Origin: Halomonas sp. JB37
GTDB taxonomy: Bacteria; Pseudomonadota; Gammaproteobacteria; Pseudomonadales; Halomonadaceae
Assembly: GCF_002332255.1 (NCBI RefSeq)
Contig: NZ_NRGW01000001.1
Location: 1,302,001 to 1,366,000 of the forward strand
DNA: 64,000 nucleotides
Reading direction: 5' to 3'
Translations under genes and position numbers: made by a program
In this document: positions 9,495 to 19,042 of the stretch, piece by piece
How positions within the stretch are numbered: position 1 is the stretch's first letter
Layout: each line of letters starts with the position of its first letter
The notes under the pieces: generated by a model
What the model saw: only the letters and a program-made list of their open reading frames with translations
What the model was told of the DNA's origin: nothing
Database searches by the model: none

Positions 9495-9971
9495 TTAGTG
9501 GGCCGCGTTGAGCGCTTCGGCCGCGGCCAGCACCTCGTCGACGTGACCCGTTACTTTAACACCGCGCCACTCGTTGGCGAGCTTGCCGTCTTTGTCGATT
9601 AAGAAGGTGCTGCGTTCAATACCTAGATGCTCTTTGCCGTACATTTTCTTTAGCTTGATAACGTCAAAAAGCGTACAAACGATTTCATCTTGGTCAGAGA
9701 TAAGGTCAAAATTAAAATCCTGCTTAGCTTTGAAGTTTTCCTGAGCACGCAGACTATCGCGAGAAACCCCGAGAATAACCGTGTTGGCAGCATCGAACGC
9801 CGGTTTTCGGTCACGGAAGTCTCCGCCCTCTGTGGTGCAGCCGGGCGTACTGGCTTTCGGGTAGAAGTAAACGATGACGTTTTTGCCGCGCAGTGCCGAC
9901 AGCGTCACGGCAGTGTCACCGGTAGCGGTGGCGGCGAAATCTGCAACGGGTTGGCCGACTTCAATAGGCAT
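9495..9971 (-). CDS. bcp: Thioredoxin-dependent peroxiredoxin, Bcp/PrxQ family
   Basis: Bcp reduces hydrogen and alkyl peroxides with thioredoxin as donor. The peroxidatic cysteine is Cys45 in ASTPGCTTEGG, after YFYPK, exactly as in the family. The usual resolving cysteine of E. coli Bcp at position 50 is glycine here, so resolution must use another cysteine (Cys99 in DEIVCTLF is the only obvious candidate) or an external thiol. Length is 158 (E. coli 156). It is convergent with the permease gene and divergent from dapA; linkage of bcp to dapA is widespread in gammaproteobacteria. Confidence 0.92.
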   Translation of the reverse strand: MPIEVGQPVADFAATATGDTAVTLSALRGKNVIVYFYPKASTPGCTTEGGDFRDRKPAFDAANTVILGVSRDSLRAQENFKAKQDFNFDLISDQDEIVCTLFDVIKLKKMYGKEHLGIERSTFLIDKDGKLANEWRGVKVTGHVDEVLAAAEALNAAH

Positions 9972-10167
9972 AATGCGTCCTTTTTCAGTATGGGTGTTAA
10001 GATCGATTATTGAGTGTGATTACACGTAAGCCAAGGGGCGTTGTCAAAGCTCAAACTAGGTGAGCGGAAAAATCACGCAGTTTTGCGCTGTACAGGCTTG
10101 AGTCGCCTGAGTACCATTTGCATCTCTGTGCGATGCGGTTGCCTGATACAGAGGCTCTGCATAGCGC

Positions 10168-10200
10168 TTGTTGTCGAAAAAACATTTGTTGTCGAAAAAA
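10168..10200. repeat. Direct repeat in the bcp-dapA intergenic region
   Basis: TTGTTGTCGAAAAAA occurs exactly at 10168-10182 and 10186-10200, a period of 18 bases. It lies in the leader between divergent genes, next to a possible dapA promoter. Confidence 0.6.
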
Positions 10201-10217
10201 ATATAGTTCGGTACATA
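10189..10217 (+). promoter_or_regulatory. Possible dapA promoter
   Basis: TTGTCG and TACATA are spaced 17 bases apart, 47 bases before the dapA start. The match is only moderate (4/6 and 3/6). Confidence 0.3.
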
Positions 10218-10263
10218 TGTCGACAGGTGATAACACAATTCTTGGCTGGTGAGGAATAAACGG

Positions 10264-11148
10264 ATGATCACAGGCAGCATCGTCGCCCTGGCGACGCCAA
10301 TGAAAGTCAATGGCGACATCGACTGGGAGGCGCTTCGTCGTCTGGTGAATTTCCATCTCGAGAATGGCACTGATGCCATTGTTGCTGCTGGCACGACAGG
10401 CGAACCGACGACCATGTCGTTTGCGGAGCACTTTGACGTGATTCGCACCGTCGTGGAAGAAGTGAATGGCCGTATTCCTGTGATTGCAGGAACTGGGGCC
10501 AACGCAACGTCTGAGGCCGTTGAGCTGGCGCGCTACGCCGGTGAAGTCGGGGCCGACTACTGCTTATCTGTCTGTCCTTACTACAATAAGCCTACCCAAG
10601 AAGGCCTTTATCAGCATTTTAAAGCGGTCGCCGAGGGCAGCAAACTGCCGGTGATCCTATATAACGTGCCGAGCCGCACCTGCTCCGATCTTTACAATGA
10701 AACGGTCTTACGCTTGGCCGAAGTGGATAATATTATTGGTTTAAAGGACGCCACGGGGAACCTCGAGCGTGCGGAAGATCTAATCACTCGTCTCAAGGGT
10801 ACTGGCTTTATGCTCTACTCCGGTGACGATGCGACCGCCTGTGACTTTATGCTGATGGGTGGGCATGGCGATATTTCTGTGACGGCCAACGTTGCGCCCC
10901 AAGCCATGCATGATCTTTGCGCGGCAGCTGTCGCTGGTGATGCCGATAAAGCGCATCAAATTAATACGCTGCTGATGCCGCTGCATACCAATTTAGGGAT
11001 AGAGTCCAATCCTATTCCGGTGAAATGGGCATTGAATCGCATGGGCTATGCCGATGCGGGCATTCGGTTGCCGATGACTTGGTTGTCAGAAAAATATCAC
11101 GCCACGGTTAGTGAAGCGCTTCAGCTCGCGGGTGTGGTGGAGGAGTAA
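10264..11148 (+). CDS. dapA: 4-hydroxy-tetrahydrodipicolinate synthase DapA
   Basis: DapA condenses pyruvate with aspartate semialdehyde, the first committed step of lysine and diaminopimelate synthesis. The protein has 294 residues from the ATG at 10264, which is preceded by GAGGA at good spacing and gives the family N-terminus [13 protein letters not shown]; the frame also offers a GTG at 10249 that is less likely. The TGEPTTMS motif, the [11 protein letters not shown] segment with the catalytic tyrosine, and the Schiff-base lysine in IIGLKDATG are all present. It is followed by bamC with a hairpin between, an arrangement (dapA-bamC-purC) also seen in E. coli. Confidence 0.95.
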   Translation: MITGSIVALATPMKVNGDIDWEALRRLVNFHLENGTDAIVAAGTTGEPTTMSFAEHFDVIRTVVEEVNGRIPVIAGTGANATSEAVELARYAGEVGADYCLSVCPYYNKPTQEGLYQHFKAVAEGSKLPVILYNVPSRTCSDLYNETVLRLAEVDNIIGLKDATGNLERAEDLITRLKGTGFMLYSGDDATACDFMLMGGHGDISVTANVAPQAMHDLCAAAVAGDADKAHQINTLLMPLHTNLGIESNPIPVKWALNRMGYADAGIRLPMTWLSEKYHATVSEALQLAGVVEE

Positions 11149-11167
11149 TCTGACGCGATACCTTTTT

Positions 11168-11194
11168 ATCCAGCGCGCTCATGCTGCGCTGGAT
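11168..11194 (+). other. Hairpin between dapA and bamC
   Basis: ATCCAGCGC pairs perfectly with GCGCTGGAT across a 9-base loop. No T-run follows, so it may be a processing or partial-termination element within a dapA-bamC transcript rather than a true terminator. Confidence 0.45.
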
Positions 11195-11222
11195 ACCTGA
11201 TTTGTTGACTTAAGGTGGCTTG

Positions 11223-12206
11223 ATGAGCTCTGTGCTTGAAAAACGTGCGCTTAAATGGATACCGCTGGCTCTTGCAACGGCCGTTACACTAACAGGCTGC
11301 GCGCGGGATGGTTTTTACGATGACCGCAACCTGGACTATACCGATGCCACTTCGGCACCGCCGTTGGTATTGCCAGAGACCCGTAATACCCAGCGCTACC
11401 GCGATGCACTGCCGGTGCCTCAAGCCGCTTCCCAAGGTACACGGCTTGATGAAGCCGCCGATATTCGTCCCCCGCAGTCCTTGGCGATTGGCAGTGGGCT
11501 AGAGCCTGAGTATGTTGAGCGCCGCGAAGTGGGTGATCAGGTCTGGCTAGTGGTCGCGGCTGATACAGGTACCGTGTGGCCGCAGCTCGAAGAGTTTGTG
11601 CGTAGCCGCCAACTGGCCGTGCAGGACAGCAGTGCCTCGCAGGGTATTATTGTTACCTCCCAAGCGGACATACGGTTACAAAGCGCACTGCGCGCCGGTA
11701 GCAGTGAGGTGCGCTGTGAGCGTGGCGGGCAAACCATGACGAGCTGCTTGGATGCATTGGAAAGCCATTTAAGTTCGCGCAGCGCATCTGCAAGCGTGTC
11801 TTCTTCGTGGACGGCTCAGCGTCTTACCGATGAGCAAACGTTACAAATCCGCCAGCAGGGCGACGAGTGGGAAGTCGTTATTCCACAGTCGATAGACCGC
11901 GTTTGGGCTGAGTTAAATCATTATCTCGAGTTGGATTTTGCCCAGGAAGGCCAGCGTGATTTGCTCGCCGCTGACCCCGATGGGCACGCATTCCTGGTCG
12001 AATATATGACCAAAACCGAGAGTGATCGTAACCCGTTACAAATTGTCTTCAGCCGCGATGTTCGCAAGACACCTCAAGAAATTCGCCTGGCGCTGCAATC
12101 TAATGGCGACCAGACCGTTCTGCGAGCTGTCAACGCCAGCGAACGTGCATTCAGTGCCGATGATCAGCGCGAGCTGCTTGAGCGTGTTTCCGGCTATTTA
12201 CGTTAA
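11223..12206 (+). CDS. bamC: Outer membrane assembly lipoprotein BamC
   Basis: BamC (NlpB) is a lipoprotein of the BAM complex that inserts beta-barrel proteins into the outer membrane. Using the ATG at 11223 (a TTG one codon earlier is also in frame) the signal peptide ends in the lipobox LTGC, with lipidated Cys26. A long unstructured segment follows (about 27-90), as in BamC, then two helix-grip domains (about 95-190 and 210-320). Position between dapA and purC supports the call. Length 327 compares with 344 in E. coli. Confidence 0.9.
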   Translation: MSSVLEKRALKWIPLALATAVTLTGCARDGFYDDRNLDYTDATSAPPLVLPETRNTQRYRDALPVPQAASQGTRLDEAADIRPPQSLAIGSGLEPEYVERREVGDQVWLVVAADTGTVWPQLEEFVRSRQLAVQDSSASQGIIVTSQADIRLQSALRAGSSEVRCERGGQTMTSCLDALESHLSSRSASASVSSSWTAQRLTDEQTLQIRQQGDEWEVVIPQSIDRVWAELNHYLELDFAQEGQRDLLAADPDGHAFLVEYMTKTESDRNPLQIVFSRDVRKTPQEIRLALQSNGDQTVLRAVNASERAFSADDQRELLERVSGYLR

Positions 12207-12238
12207 TTTGACTACCCTTGACCCCTTTCGGAGCCCCC

Positions 12239-12955
12239 ATGGAAAAGCGCCAAGAACTCTACGCCGGTAAGGCGAAATCTGTGTATACCACCGACGATCC
12301 GGATTTGTTGGTGCTCAATTTTCGGGATGACACCAGTGCCTTTGATGGCAAAAAAGTGGAGTCGCTGGCCCGTAAGGGAATGGTTAATAACATCTTTAAC
12401 GCTTTCATTATGGAGCGGTTACAGGAAGCCGGTATCCCAACCCACTTTGAAAAGCAGCTTTCTGACACGGAAAGTTTAGTTAAAAAGATGCAGATGATCC
12501 CCGTCGAGTGTGTCGTGCGCAATATTGCCGCTGGGGGGCTCGTCAAGCGGCTAGGTATTGAGGAGGGGGTCGCGCTTACCCCTCCCACCTTCGAGCTGTT
12601 CTTGAAGAATGACGAGAAGGGCGACCCGATGATAAACGAGTCGCTAGCGGAGACGTTCGGCTGGGCAACGCCTGAGCAGTTAGCTCAAATGAAGGTATTA
12701 ACCTTTAAGGTTAACCATATCCTCAAAGCACTGTTCGCAGAGGGCGATATGCTGTTGGTGGATTACAAGCTGGAATTTGGCGTATTCAAAGGCGAGATAG
12801 TGCTGGGCGATGAGTTCTCCCCGGATGGCTGCCGTCTATGGGACGCTAACACCCGTGAAAAGCTCGATAAAGATCGCTTCCGTCAGGGGCTGGGCGGTGT
12901 GATTGAGGCTTACGAAGAAGTTGGCCGCCGTCTGGGTATTACGTTTCCCGCTTAA
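12239..12955 (+). CDS. purC: SAICAR synthetase PurC
   Basis: Phosphoribosylaminoimidazole-succinocarboxamide synthase joins aspartate to CAIR in purine biosynthesis. The ATG at 12239 gives [16 protein letters not shown], the standard N-terminus, and 238 residues (E. coli 237); the frame runs further up to 12218 but without family support. CGGAG lies 8 bases upstream. Substrate/ATP motifs [23 protein letters not shown] and VDYKLEFG are intact. Transcription runs in the dapA-bamC-purC direction. Confidence 0.95.
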   Translation: MEKRQELYAGKAKSVYTTDDPDLLVLNFRDDTSAFDGKKVESLARKGMVNNIFNAFIMERLQEAGIPTHFEKQLSDTESLVKKMQMIPVECVVRNIAAGGLVKRLGIEEGVALTPPTFELFLKNDEKGDPMINESLAETFGWATPEQLAQMKVLTFKVNHILKALFAEGDMLLVDYKLEFGVFKGEIVLGDEFSPDGCRLWDANTREKLDKDRFRQGLGGVIEAYEEVGRRLGITFPA

Positions 12956-12958
12956 AGC

Positions 12959-13708
12959 TTAAGCATTGCTTGATGGCGTCTCGTAAGATTCGATAGCCAC
13001 CACCTCCAGTGTGGTGGCTTCGCTGTTTTGGTATGGCTGAAATTTAATGTCCGCATCGCGCAGGCGCACGCTATATAGGCGACCAGAGGCAGCGTCTTTT
13101 TGCTGATAAGCTGGTCTCGGGTCTTGTCTCAACACTTGTTCTATTAGTGCATGCAGGGTAGCGCCATCTTGCCGTTGGGCAAGCGCTGCTAGGGCCGTTG
13201 GATGAAAAATGACTTCAATCAATGACGGCGTGTTAGGCGCAAAACCTGAGCGCGCATCAGGAAGAGCTTCGGCCCAGGGCAGATAGGGTTTTATATCCAC
13301 CACCGGGGTGCCGCTGACCAAGTCGCAGCCTGATAGCGTCAGCGTCACGCCGTTTTGAGTGTTAATGTCTGTTAAGGCTACCAGTGAAAGCCCTAGGCGA
13401 TTCGGGCGGTGTGTGCTGCGGCTGGCAAAAACACCCACCTTTTTGTTACCCCCCAAGCGCGGTGGCCGTATTAGCGGTGACCAGCGCTCAGGGCTCTGAT
13501 GAAAAATAAAGGTTAGCCAGAGATGGCTGAAATCTTCCAAGCCGCGCACTGTTAGCGGGTCGTTATAAGGGGGCGTGAGTACAAGCGTGGCTTGTGCGGC
13601 CGGTGCGAGGCCGGGCTGGCGCGGAATCCCGAACTTGTCCGGGTAGTCGCTCACCACATGGCCAATGGGAGATAGCGTAAAATGCTCGTTGTGCAGGGCG
13701 TCGTCCAT
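12959..13708 (-). CDS. trmO: tRNA (N6-threonylcarbamoyladenosine37-N6) methyltransferase TrmO
   Basis: TrmO (TsaA/YaeB) methylates t6A37 of tRNA-Thr using S-adenosylmethionine. Family blocks are FGIPRQPG, FSHLWLTFIFHQ, RPPRLGGNKKVGVFASRSTHRPN and LVSGTPVVDIKPYLPW. The open frame reaches 14011, but the upstream 101 residues are unrelated arginine-rich sequence that overlaps the divergent acetyltransferase gene. The ATG at 13708, with AAAGG nine bases ahead, gives 249 residues (E. coli 235). A GTG one codon earlier is the only close competitor. The window also carries tsaB, which acts upstream in t6A formation. Confidence 0.9.
   Translation of the reverse strand: MDDALHNEHFTLSPIGHVVSDYPDKFGIPRQPGLAPAAQATLVLTPPYNDPLTVRGLEDFSHLWLTFIFHQSPERWSPLIRPPRLGGNKKVGVFASRSTHRPNRLGLSLVALTDINTQNGVTLTLSGCDLVSGTPVVDIKPYLPWAEALPDARSGFAPNTPSLIEVIFHPTALAALAQRQDGATLHALIEQVLRQDPRPAYQQKDAASGRLYSVRLRDADIKFQPYQNSEATTLEVVAIESYETPSSNA
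12995..13029 (+). terminator. Probable purC terminator inside the trmO 3' end
   Basis: AGCCACCAC pairs with GTGGTGGCT over a 7-base loop, followed after seven bases by TTTT. It lies 40 bases after the purC stop and within the last codons of the convergent gene. Confidence 0.4.
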
Positions 13709-13833
13709 CACACTGCCTTTTACTGGAAACTGGCTGCGTAGTATAAAGCAGGCCGGTAGGTTAAGTGTGATCGAATGATCCTTTATCGAAAGAACCTTTT
13801 TCAAATGTACGCCGAACAGCTCAGAGGTGACGT

Positions 13834-14364
13834 ATGACCAATACCGAGGAGCACCAAACGGTAGTGCCCACAGACGCGCGAGTGATTTGTCGCGCAGCGT
13901 TGGCACGCGACGCGGCTGATCAGGCTGAAGTCTTTTATCATGCAGTGATGCAGGGCGCGGCGACTCACTACACGCTCTCCGAGAGACGTGCGTGGGCTCA
14001 GGCTCTGCCACGAGAGGGCAGTGCGTGGGCGGTGCGCCAAGCGCTGTATACCACGCTAGTGGCTACTTGCGATGGCCGGTGTGTCGGGTTTCTGGAATTG
14101 GACTTATCCACAGGGCGAATTGAGACGCTCTATGTATGGCCGTCATTAGCAGGCCGCGGTATTGGCACGACGCTGCTTGTCCATGCAGAGCGAATGCTGC
14201 TTGAAGAAGGCAAGGGGCGGGTGGAGATAGAGGCGAGCCTAGTGCTCTATGAGCGCCTGCTGCGCCGCGGCTGGGAAAGCCACGGCGAACAGTGGGTGGA
14301 GCGCAGTGGAGAGCGGCTCCAGCGTTACCGACTATCAAAGTCTCTTAGCGCGATTGAAACGTAG
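13834..14364 (+). CDS. GNAT family N-acetyltransferase
   Basis: This 176-residue protein has the GNAT fold: the acetyl-CoA pyrophosphate loop is GRGIGTTLL (motif A, about residue 108-116), preceded by the strand RIETLYVWPSLA, and followed by the helix HAERMLLEEG and the YERLLRRGW segment. The first 30 residues are a variable extension. The acceptor cannot be predicted. It diverges from trmO with 125 bases between starts and is convergent with nadC. Confidence 0.82.
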   Translation: MTNTEEHQTVVPTDARVICRAALARDAADQAEVFYHAVMQGAATHYTLSERRAWAQALPREGSAWAVRQALYTTLVATCDGRCVGFLELDLSTGRIETLYVWPSLAGRGIGTTLLVHAERMLLEEGKGRVEIEASLVLYERLLRRGWESHGEQWVERSGERLQRYRLSKSLSAIET

Positions 14365-14383
14365 GTTGATTCATAATCAGCCC

Positions 14384-15238
14384 TTACACGCTATAGCTAC
14401 GTGTAATGCGCATTGAGAGATCAATCGAGGCAATATCCTTGGTGAGCGCGCCGCTAGAGATGCAGTCGACGCCGGTGTCGGCGATTGCACGCAAAGTGCT
14501 GGCATCAACGTTGCCTGAGGCTTCCAGAGTGGCGCGGCCACCGTTAATCTCGACTGCAGCGTAAAGGTCTTCAATAGCGAAGTTGTCGAGCATCACAATA
14601 TCGGCACCGGCGGCCAGCGCCTGATCCAATTCCTCAAAGCTTTCGACTTCCACTTCCACGGGCAGGTCGCTGGCCAACTTTCGTGCCTGGGCGACCGCGG
14701 CTTGGATACCACCACAGGCGGTGATGTGGTTTTCTTTGATCAAAAACGCATCCCAGAGACCAAGCCGATGATTGTGGCCGCCGCCACAGGTAACCGCATA
14801 TTTCTGCGCTAGGCGCATGCCAGGCAGTGTTTTGCGTGTGTCGAGCAGGCGTGCGTTGGTGCCTTCAATCAGGTCGGCATAGGTGCGTGTTGCGGTGGCC
14901 GTAGCAGACAGTGTTTGCAGCACATTGAGGGCCGCTCGTTCGCCGGTGAGCAGTGTTCGAGCGGGGCCTTCCAGGGTTAAGAAGCACTGGCCCGCCTCAA
15001 GCTTATCACCGTCGGCGGCGTGCCAGCTTAAGCTTGCACGGCTATCCAGTCGGCGGAAGATTTCGTCCACCCAGGCTGCGCCGCATAGCACGGCGGCTTC
15101 GCGGGTAATAATATCTGCCGTGGCCCACTGGTGCTCAGGGATCAATTGCGCGGTAATGTCGCCAGGGCCAACGTCTTCTGCTATCAGACGAGCAGCGCTG
15201 GCGCGGATTTCTTCGGCAAGAGCAGATTGATAGTGCAT
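14384..15238 (-). CDS. nadC: Nicotinate-nucleotide pyrophosphorylase (carboxylating) NadC
   Basis: NadC (quinolinate phosphoribosyltransferase) converts quinolinate plus PRPP to nicotinate mononucleotide, the step after NadA. The 284-residue protein has [10 protein letters not shown], the glycine-rich [20 protein letters not shown] block and the C-terminal LEASGNVD and SSGALTKD loops that bind phosphate. It is divergent from ampD; a nadC-ampD head-to-head arrangement is usual in gammaproteobacteria. Confidence 0.95.
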   Translation of the reverse strand: MHYQSALAEEIRASAARLIAEDVGPGDITAQLIPEHQWATADIITREAAVLCGAAWVDEIFRRLDSRASLSWHAADGDKLEAGQCFLTLEGPARTLLTGERAALNVLQTLSATATATRTYADLIEGTNARLLDTRKTLPGMRLAQKYAVTCGGGHNHRLGLWDAFLIKENHITACGGIQAAVAQARKLASDLPVEVEVESFEELDQALAAGADIVMLDNFAIEDLYAAVEINGGRATLEASGNVDASTLRAIADTGVDCISSGALTKDIASIDLSMRITRSYSV

Positions 15239-15332
15239 AGCGTTGGATTCTCTAGGCGTCTTAAAATGTGTACGGCCAGTATAATGAAAGAAAGCGGTGA
15301 ATGAGAGCGCTAACCAAGAGGAGGCCTTGCGC

Positions 15333-15902
15333 GTGGAAAATCAACAAACGCTTAGCGGCTGGTGGGAAAGTGCACGAAAAGTCGTCTCGCCTAACGTTGA
15401 TAATCGGCCTGACGGCGAAGTGTCACTGCTAGTGATTCATGCGATAAGCCTTCCGCCGGGTGAGTTTAGCGGTACGGCGATTGAAGCGCTGTTTACCAAT
15501 CAGCTGGCGATCGATGAGCATCCTTTTTTTGCGAGCATTGCCCATTTAAGAGTATCTGCTCACCTGCTGATACGCCGCGATGGCGAGTGCGTTCAGTTTG
15601 TTGATACCGACCAGCGTGCCTGGCATGCAGGACGTTCTTGCTGGTGGGATGCGCGGCAAGCTATGTGGCGTAGGACGCTTAACGATTTCTCAGTGGGTAT
15701 TGAGCTTGAAGGGGATGATGTAACACCGTTTACTAAAGCGCAGTATCTGGCGCTGGCACGGGCGACAAGATGGTTGTTCAGCCGCTACCCTCAGCTCGAT
15801 AGTGGGCGTATCACCGGTCATGCGCATGTCGCGCCACTGCGCAAAACAGACCCTGGGCCCGCCTTTGACTGGGCGTATTTTTATAGGTTGCTAAAAGAAT
15901 AG
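15333..15902 (+). CDS. ampD: 1,6-anhydro-N-acetylmuramyl-L-alanine amidase AmpD
   Basis: AmpD is a cytoplasmic zinc amidase that cleaves anhydromuropeptides in cell-wall recycling and thereby limits ampC induction. The start chosen is GTG 15333, eight bases after GAGGAGG; GTG 15297 is in frame but lacks a ribosome site. This gives 189 residues (E. coli 183). The first zinc ligand is His36 in [14 protein letters not shown]; the C-terminal His and Asp ligands lie in [21 protein letters not shown]'s first and last thirds. No AmpE gene follows. Confidence 0.9.
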   Translation: MENQQTLSGWWESARKVVSPNVDNRPDGEVSLLVIHAISLPPGEFSGTAIEALFTNQLAIDEHPFFASIAHLRVSAHLLIRRDGECVQFVDTDQRAWHAGRSCWWDARQAMWRRTLNDFSVGIELEGDDVTPFTKAQYLALARATRWLFSRYPQLDSGRITGHAHVAPLRKTDPGPAFDWAYFYRLLKE

Positions 15903-16197
15903 CGGTGAATGCTAATGCTCATCACCGTACTCCTATTAAGTGCTTCAATAGCTAGATAATAAAACGGTAGTTTAATTACAGGGTGCAGGCATTTAGTCAT
16001 ACTGGGTGATGTTCTATAAATCGCTTATGTTGCAGTGCAATAGTTTGTTTTCGATAGGCTTTTACGTTGATCTAGAATTGGCAGCGTGGCGACTTTGCGG
16101 TATCTTCACCTATACAAAAGGCTAACTTTTACGACATTTGTGTAGCTTTACTACATCAAGATGTACGTAGCTTGTTGAATGTAGAGCGAAAACCTAT

Positions 16198-16215
16198 CCG
16201 GCAACCATTTGCCGG
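16198..16215 (+). other. Perfect hairpin in the aceE leader
   Basis: CCGGCAA and TTGCCGG form a 7-bp stem with the 4-base loop CCAT. There is no T-run. It could be an RNA structure in the leader or a DNA operator. Confidence 0.5.
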
Positions 16216-16232
16216 CTGAATGTTGGTGCGTA

Positions 16233-16249
16233 GTGGTATGCCACACCAC
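16233..16249 (+). promoter_or_regulatory. Interrupted palindrome upstream of aceE
   Basis: GTGGT-N7-ACCAC, 63 bases before the aceE start. The half-sites resemble those of GntR-type regulators such as PdhR (TGGT...ACCA), but the spacing is longer than the usual three bases. Confidence 0.3.
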
Positions 16250-16311
16250 CGCCCCAGGCCCTACCGGGTAGCGGGGATTATTGTCATTTATCGTCATTCG
16301 GAGAGACCTCT

Positions 16312-18984
16312 ATGAGTCTGAAGACAAGAGAAGATCTCGATCCGATCGAAACTACGGAATGGATAGACTCCTTAGAATCGGTGTTGGATCGTGAGGGCGA
16401 AGATCGTGCCCGCTACCTAATGACCCGCCTGGCGGATCGTCTGCGCCGGGATGGGATGAAGGTACCCTTCTCGGTGACAACCCCGCACCGTAATACGATC
16501 CCGGTTCATCGTGAAGCGCCGATGCCTGGCGATTTGTTCATGGAGCGCCGTATCCGCTCTTTGATTCGTTACAACGCTATTGCGCAGGTTATTCGTAATA
16601 ACCGCGCCAAGCCGGGCCTGGGTGGCCATATTGCCAGCTTTATGTCATCTGCAACGCTATATGACGTAGGCTTTAACCACTTCTTCCGCGCTGCTAAAGA
16701 TGATTTTGCCGGTGACTTGATTTATATCCAGGGTCATGTGGCGCCAGGCATCTACGCCCGTTCTTTCTTAGAAGGACGTCTAAGCGAAGCGCAGATGGAT
16801 AAGTTCCGCCAGGAAGTCGATGGCGATGGCCTTTCTTCTTACCCGCACCCGTGGCTAATGCCCGATTACTGGCAGTTCCCCACGGTATCGATGGGGCTAG
16901 GGCCGATTCAGGCGATTTACCAGGCTCACGTGATGAAGTATCTGCATCATCGCGAGCTGAAGGATATGCACGACCGTAAGATCTGGTGCTTCATGGGTGA
17001 CGGCGAGTGTGACGAGCCGGAATCACTGGGCGCTATTTCGTTGGCGGGCCGTGAAAACCTCGACAACCTGATCTTCGTGATCAACTGCAACCTCCAGCGT
17101 CTTGACGGTCCTGTTCGCGGTAACTCTCGCGTCATGGACGAGTTCGAAGGCGTATTCCGTGGCGCTGGCTGGAACGTTATTAAGGTCGTTTGGGGCCGCC
17201 ACTGGGATCCGCTGTTCGAGAAGGATAAAAAAGGCATCCTTCAAAATCGCATGGACGAAGCGGTCGATGGCGAGTACCAGAACTACAAAGCCAACGGCGG
17301 TGCCTACACCCGTGAGCACTTCTTTGGTAAGTATCCAGAAACCGAAGAGATGGTTAAAGATCTCTCTGACGACGATATCTGGAAGCTCAACCGCGGCGGC
17401 CACGACCCGTTCAAGGTCTATGCGGCGTATAACGAAGCGGTCAATACCTCTAACGGCAAGCCGACGGTCATTTTAGCGCATACCGTAAAAGGCTATGGCA
17501 TGGGTAGCGGCGATGGCGAAGCTGAAAATGGCGCGCACCAGGTCAAGAGCATGGAATACGAAGCGCTCAAGACCTTCCGTGACCGCTTTGGCATTCCATT
17601 AACCGACGAACAGCTGAAAGACGTGCCTTACTACAAGCCGGATGATGAATCTCCCGAGCTTAAGTATATGCATCTTCAGCGTGAACGCTTGAATGGCTAT
17701 CTGCCTAGCCGACGCAGTGATTTCGAAGCCTTAGAAATCCCTTCGCTGGAAGATAAGACCTTTGCTTCGCAAATGGTTGGTTCGAAAGGCCGTGAAGTCT
17801 CCACCACGATGTCTTTTGTGCGGATACTCAACGGCTTGGTCAAGGATAAGAAGCTAGGCAAGTATGTTGTGCCGATTATCCCTGATGAAGCGCGTACTTT
17901 CGGCATGGAAGGCATGTTCCGTCAGCTAGGTATCTATACCGCTGAAGGTCAGAAATATGAGCCGGTCGATAAAGGCCAGATCATGTTCTACCGCGAGGAT
18001 CAGAAAGGTCAGATTCTTGAGGAAGGTATTACCGAGCCGGGCGCCATGTCTGCCTGGATCGCTGCGGCAACGTCCTACAGTAATAACCATGTGACGCTAT
18101 TGCCGTTCTACATCTATTACTCAATGTTTGGTTTCCAGCGTATTGGCGACCTAGCTTGGGCGGCGGGTGACCTGCAGGCGCGCGGCTTTATGGTCGGCGG
18201 CACGGCGGGGCGTACCACGCTTAACGGCGAAGGGTTACAGCATCAAGATGGCCATAGCCTGCTTCAGGCGTCGCTCATCCCTAACTGCCGTAGCTACGAC
18301 CCGACCTATGCGCATGAAGTGGCGGTTATTGTTCAGGATGGTTTGAAACGCATGTTCACCGATAAGGAGAACTGCTTCTACTACCTGACCGTGATGAACG
18401 AGAACTACGAGCATCCTGTGCTGGAAGACGTGCCGGTCGACGATATCGTCAAAGGCATGTACTTGCTGCGCGAAACCAAGGGTGACAAAGGCCGCGTTCA
18501 GCTGCTTGGTTCTGGCACCATTCTGCGTGAAGTGGAAGCGGCGGCCGAGCTGCTTGAAAATGAGTGGGGCATTGGCGCCGACATTTGGAGCGTGACCAGC
18601 TTTAACGAGCTGCGTCGTGAAGCGCTGCTGCTAGATCGTGAAGCCTTCCTAAGCCCAGATGCTGAAGCGCTCAAGCCGCACGTCACGAAATGCTTGGAAG
18701 GTCGTGAAGGGCCGGTGATTGCCTCGACCGATTACATGAAGCTTTACGCTGATCAAGTGCGTGCTTGGGTACCGGGCGACTACACTGTACTAGGTACCGA
18801 TGGCTACGGTCGTTCGGACACGCGTGAGAAGCTGCGTTACTTCTTCGAAGTTGACCGTTACTTCGTCACCGTCGCCGCGCTGCGTGCGCTGGCAGACCGT
18901 GGCGAGATTGATCGCAAACTTGTCGGCGAAGCGCTGAAGAAGTACGGCATTGATGCCAGTAAGCCTAACCCGCTGACTAGCTAA
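16312..18984 (+). CDS. aceE: Pyruvate dehydrogenase E1 component (homodimeric) AceE
   Basis: AceE is the thiamine-diphosphate E1 subunit that decarboxylates pyruvate and reductively acetylates the lipoyl domains of E2. The 890 residues agree with E. coli (887). The ThDP/Mg motif runs from GDGECDEPES to NCNLQRLDGPVRGN (about residues 228-272). The C-terminal third contains the transketolase-type central and C-terminal domains with GTAGRTTLNGEGLQHQDGHS. It is the first gene of an aceE-aceF operon, 58 bases ahead of aceF. No lpd (E3) gene follows, so E3 is encoded elsewhere. No pdhR lies upstream. Confidence 0.97.
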   Translation: MSLKTREDLDPIETTEWIDSLESVLDREGEDRARYLMTRLADRLRRDGMKVPFSVTTPHRNTIPVHREAPMPGDLFMERRIRSLIRYNAIAQVIRNNRAKPGLGGHIASFMSSATLYDVGFNHFFRAAKDDFAGDLIYIQGHVAPGIYARSFLEGRLSEAQMDKFRQEVDGDGLSSYPHPWLMPDYWQFPTVSMGLGPIQAIYQAHVMKYLHHRELKDMHDRKIWCFMGDGECDEPESLGAISLAGRENLDNLIFVINCNLQRLDGPVRGNSRVMDEFEGVFRGAGWNVIKVVWGRHWDPLFEKDKKGILQNRMDEAVDGEYQNYKANGGAYTREHFFGKYPETEEMVKDLSDDDIWKLNRGGHDPFKVYAAYNEAVNTSNGKPTVILAHTVKGYGMGSGDGEAENGAHQVKSMEYEALKTFRDRFGIPLTDEQLKDVPYYKPDDESPELKYMHLQRERLNGYLPSRRSDFEALEIPSLEDKTFASQMVGSKGREVSTTMSFVRILNGLVKDKKLGKYVVPIIPDEARTFGMEGMFRQLGIYTAEGQKYEPVDKGQIMFYREDQKGQILEEGITEPGAMSAWIAAATSYSNNHVTLLPFYIYYSMFGFQRIGDLAWAAGDLQARGFMVGGTAGRTTLNGEGLQHQDGHSLLQASLIPNCRSYDPTYAHEVAVIVQDGLKRMFTDKENCFYYLTVMNENYEHPVLEDVPVDDIVKGMYLLRETKGDKGRVQLLGSGTILREVEAAAELLENEWGIGADIWSVTSFNELRREALLLDREAFLSPDAEALKPHVTKCLEGREGPVIASTDYMKLYADQVRAWVPGDYTVLGTDGYGRSDTREKLRYFFEVDRYFVTVAALRALADRGEIDRKLVGEALKKYGIDASKPNPLTS

Positions 18985-19042
18985 ACCGCTGCCCGGTGGG
19001 CATGTGCCCACCGGCTCGATCCGATTTGGAAGGAGCGCGACC

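Larger units (their letters stand above)
15903..16311 (+). promoter_or_regulatory. aceE upstream region (409 bases, no gene)
   Basis: No open frame of interest is seen on either strand. The region must hold the aceEF promoter. Two structures are visible: a perfect hairpin at 16198-16215 and an interrupted palindrome at 16233-16249, listed separately. GGAGAG precedes the aceE ATG by 8 bases. Confidence 0.5.

Noticed and set aside
13709..14011. A 101-residue N-terminal extension of TrmO
   Set aside because: The extension is arginine-rich, overlaps the divergent acetyltransferase gene and has no family support; the ATG at 13708 has a ribosome site.
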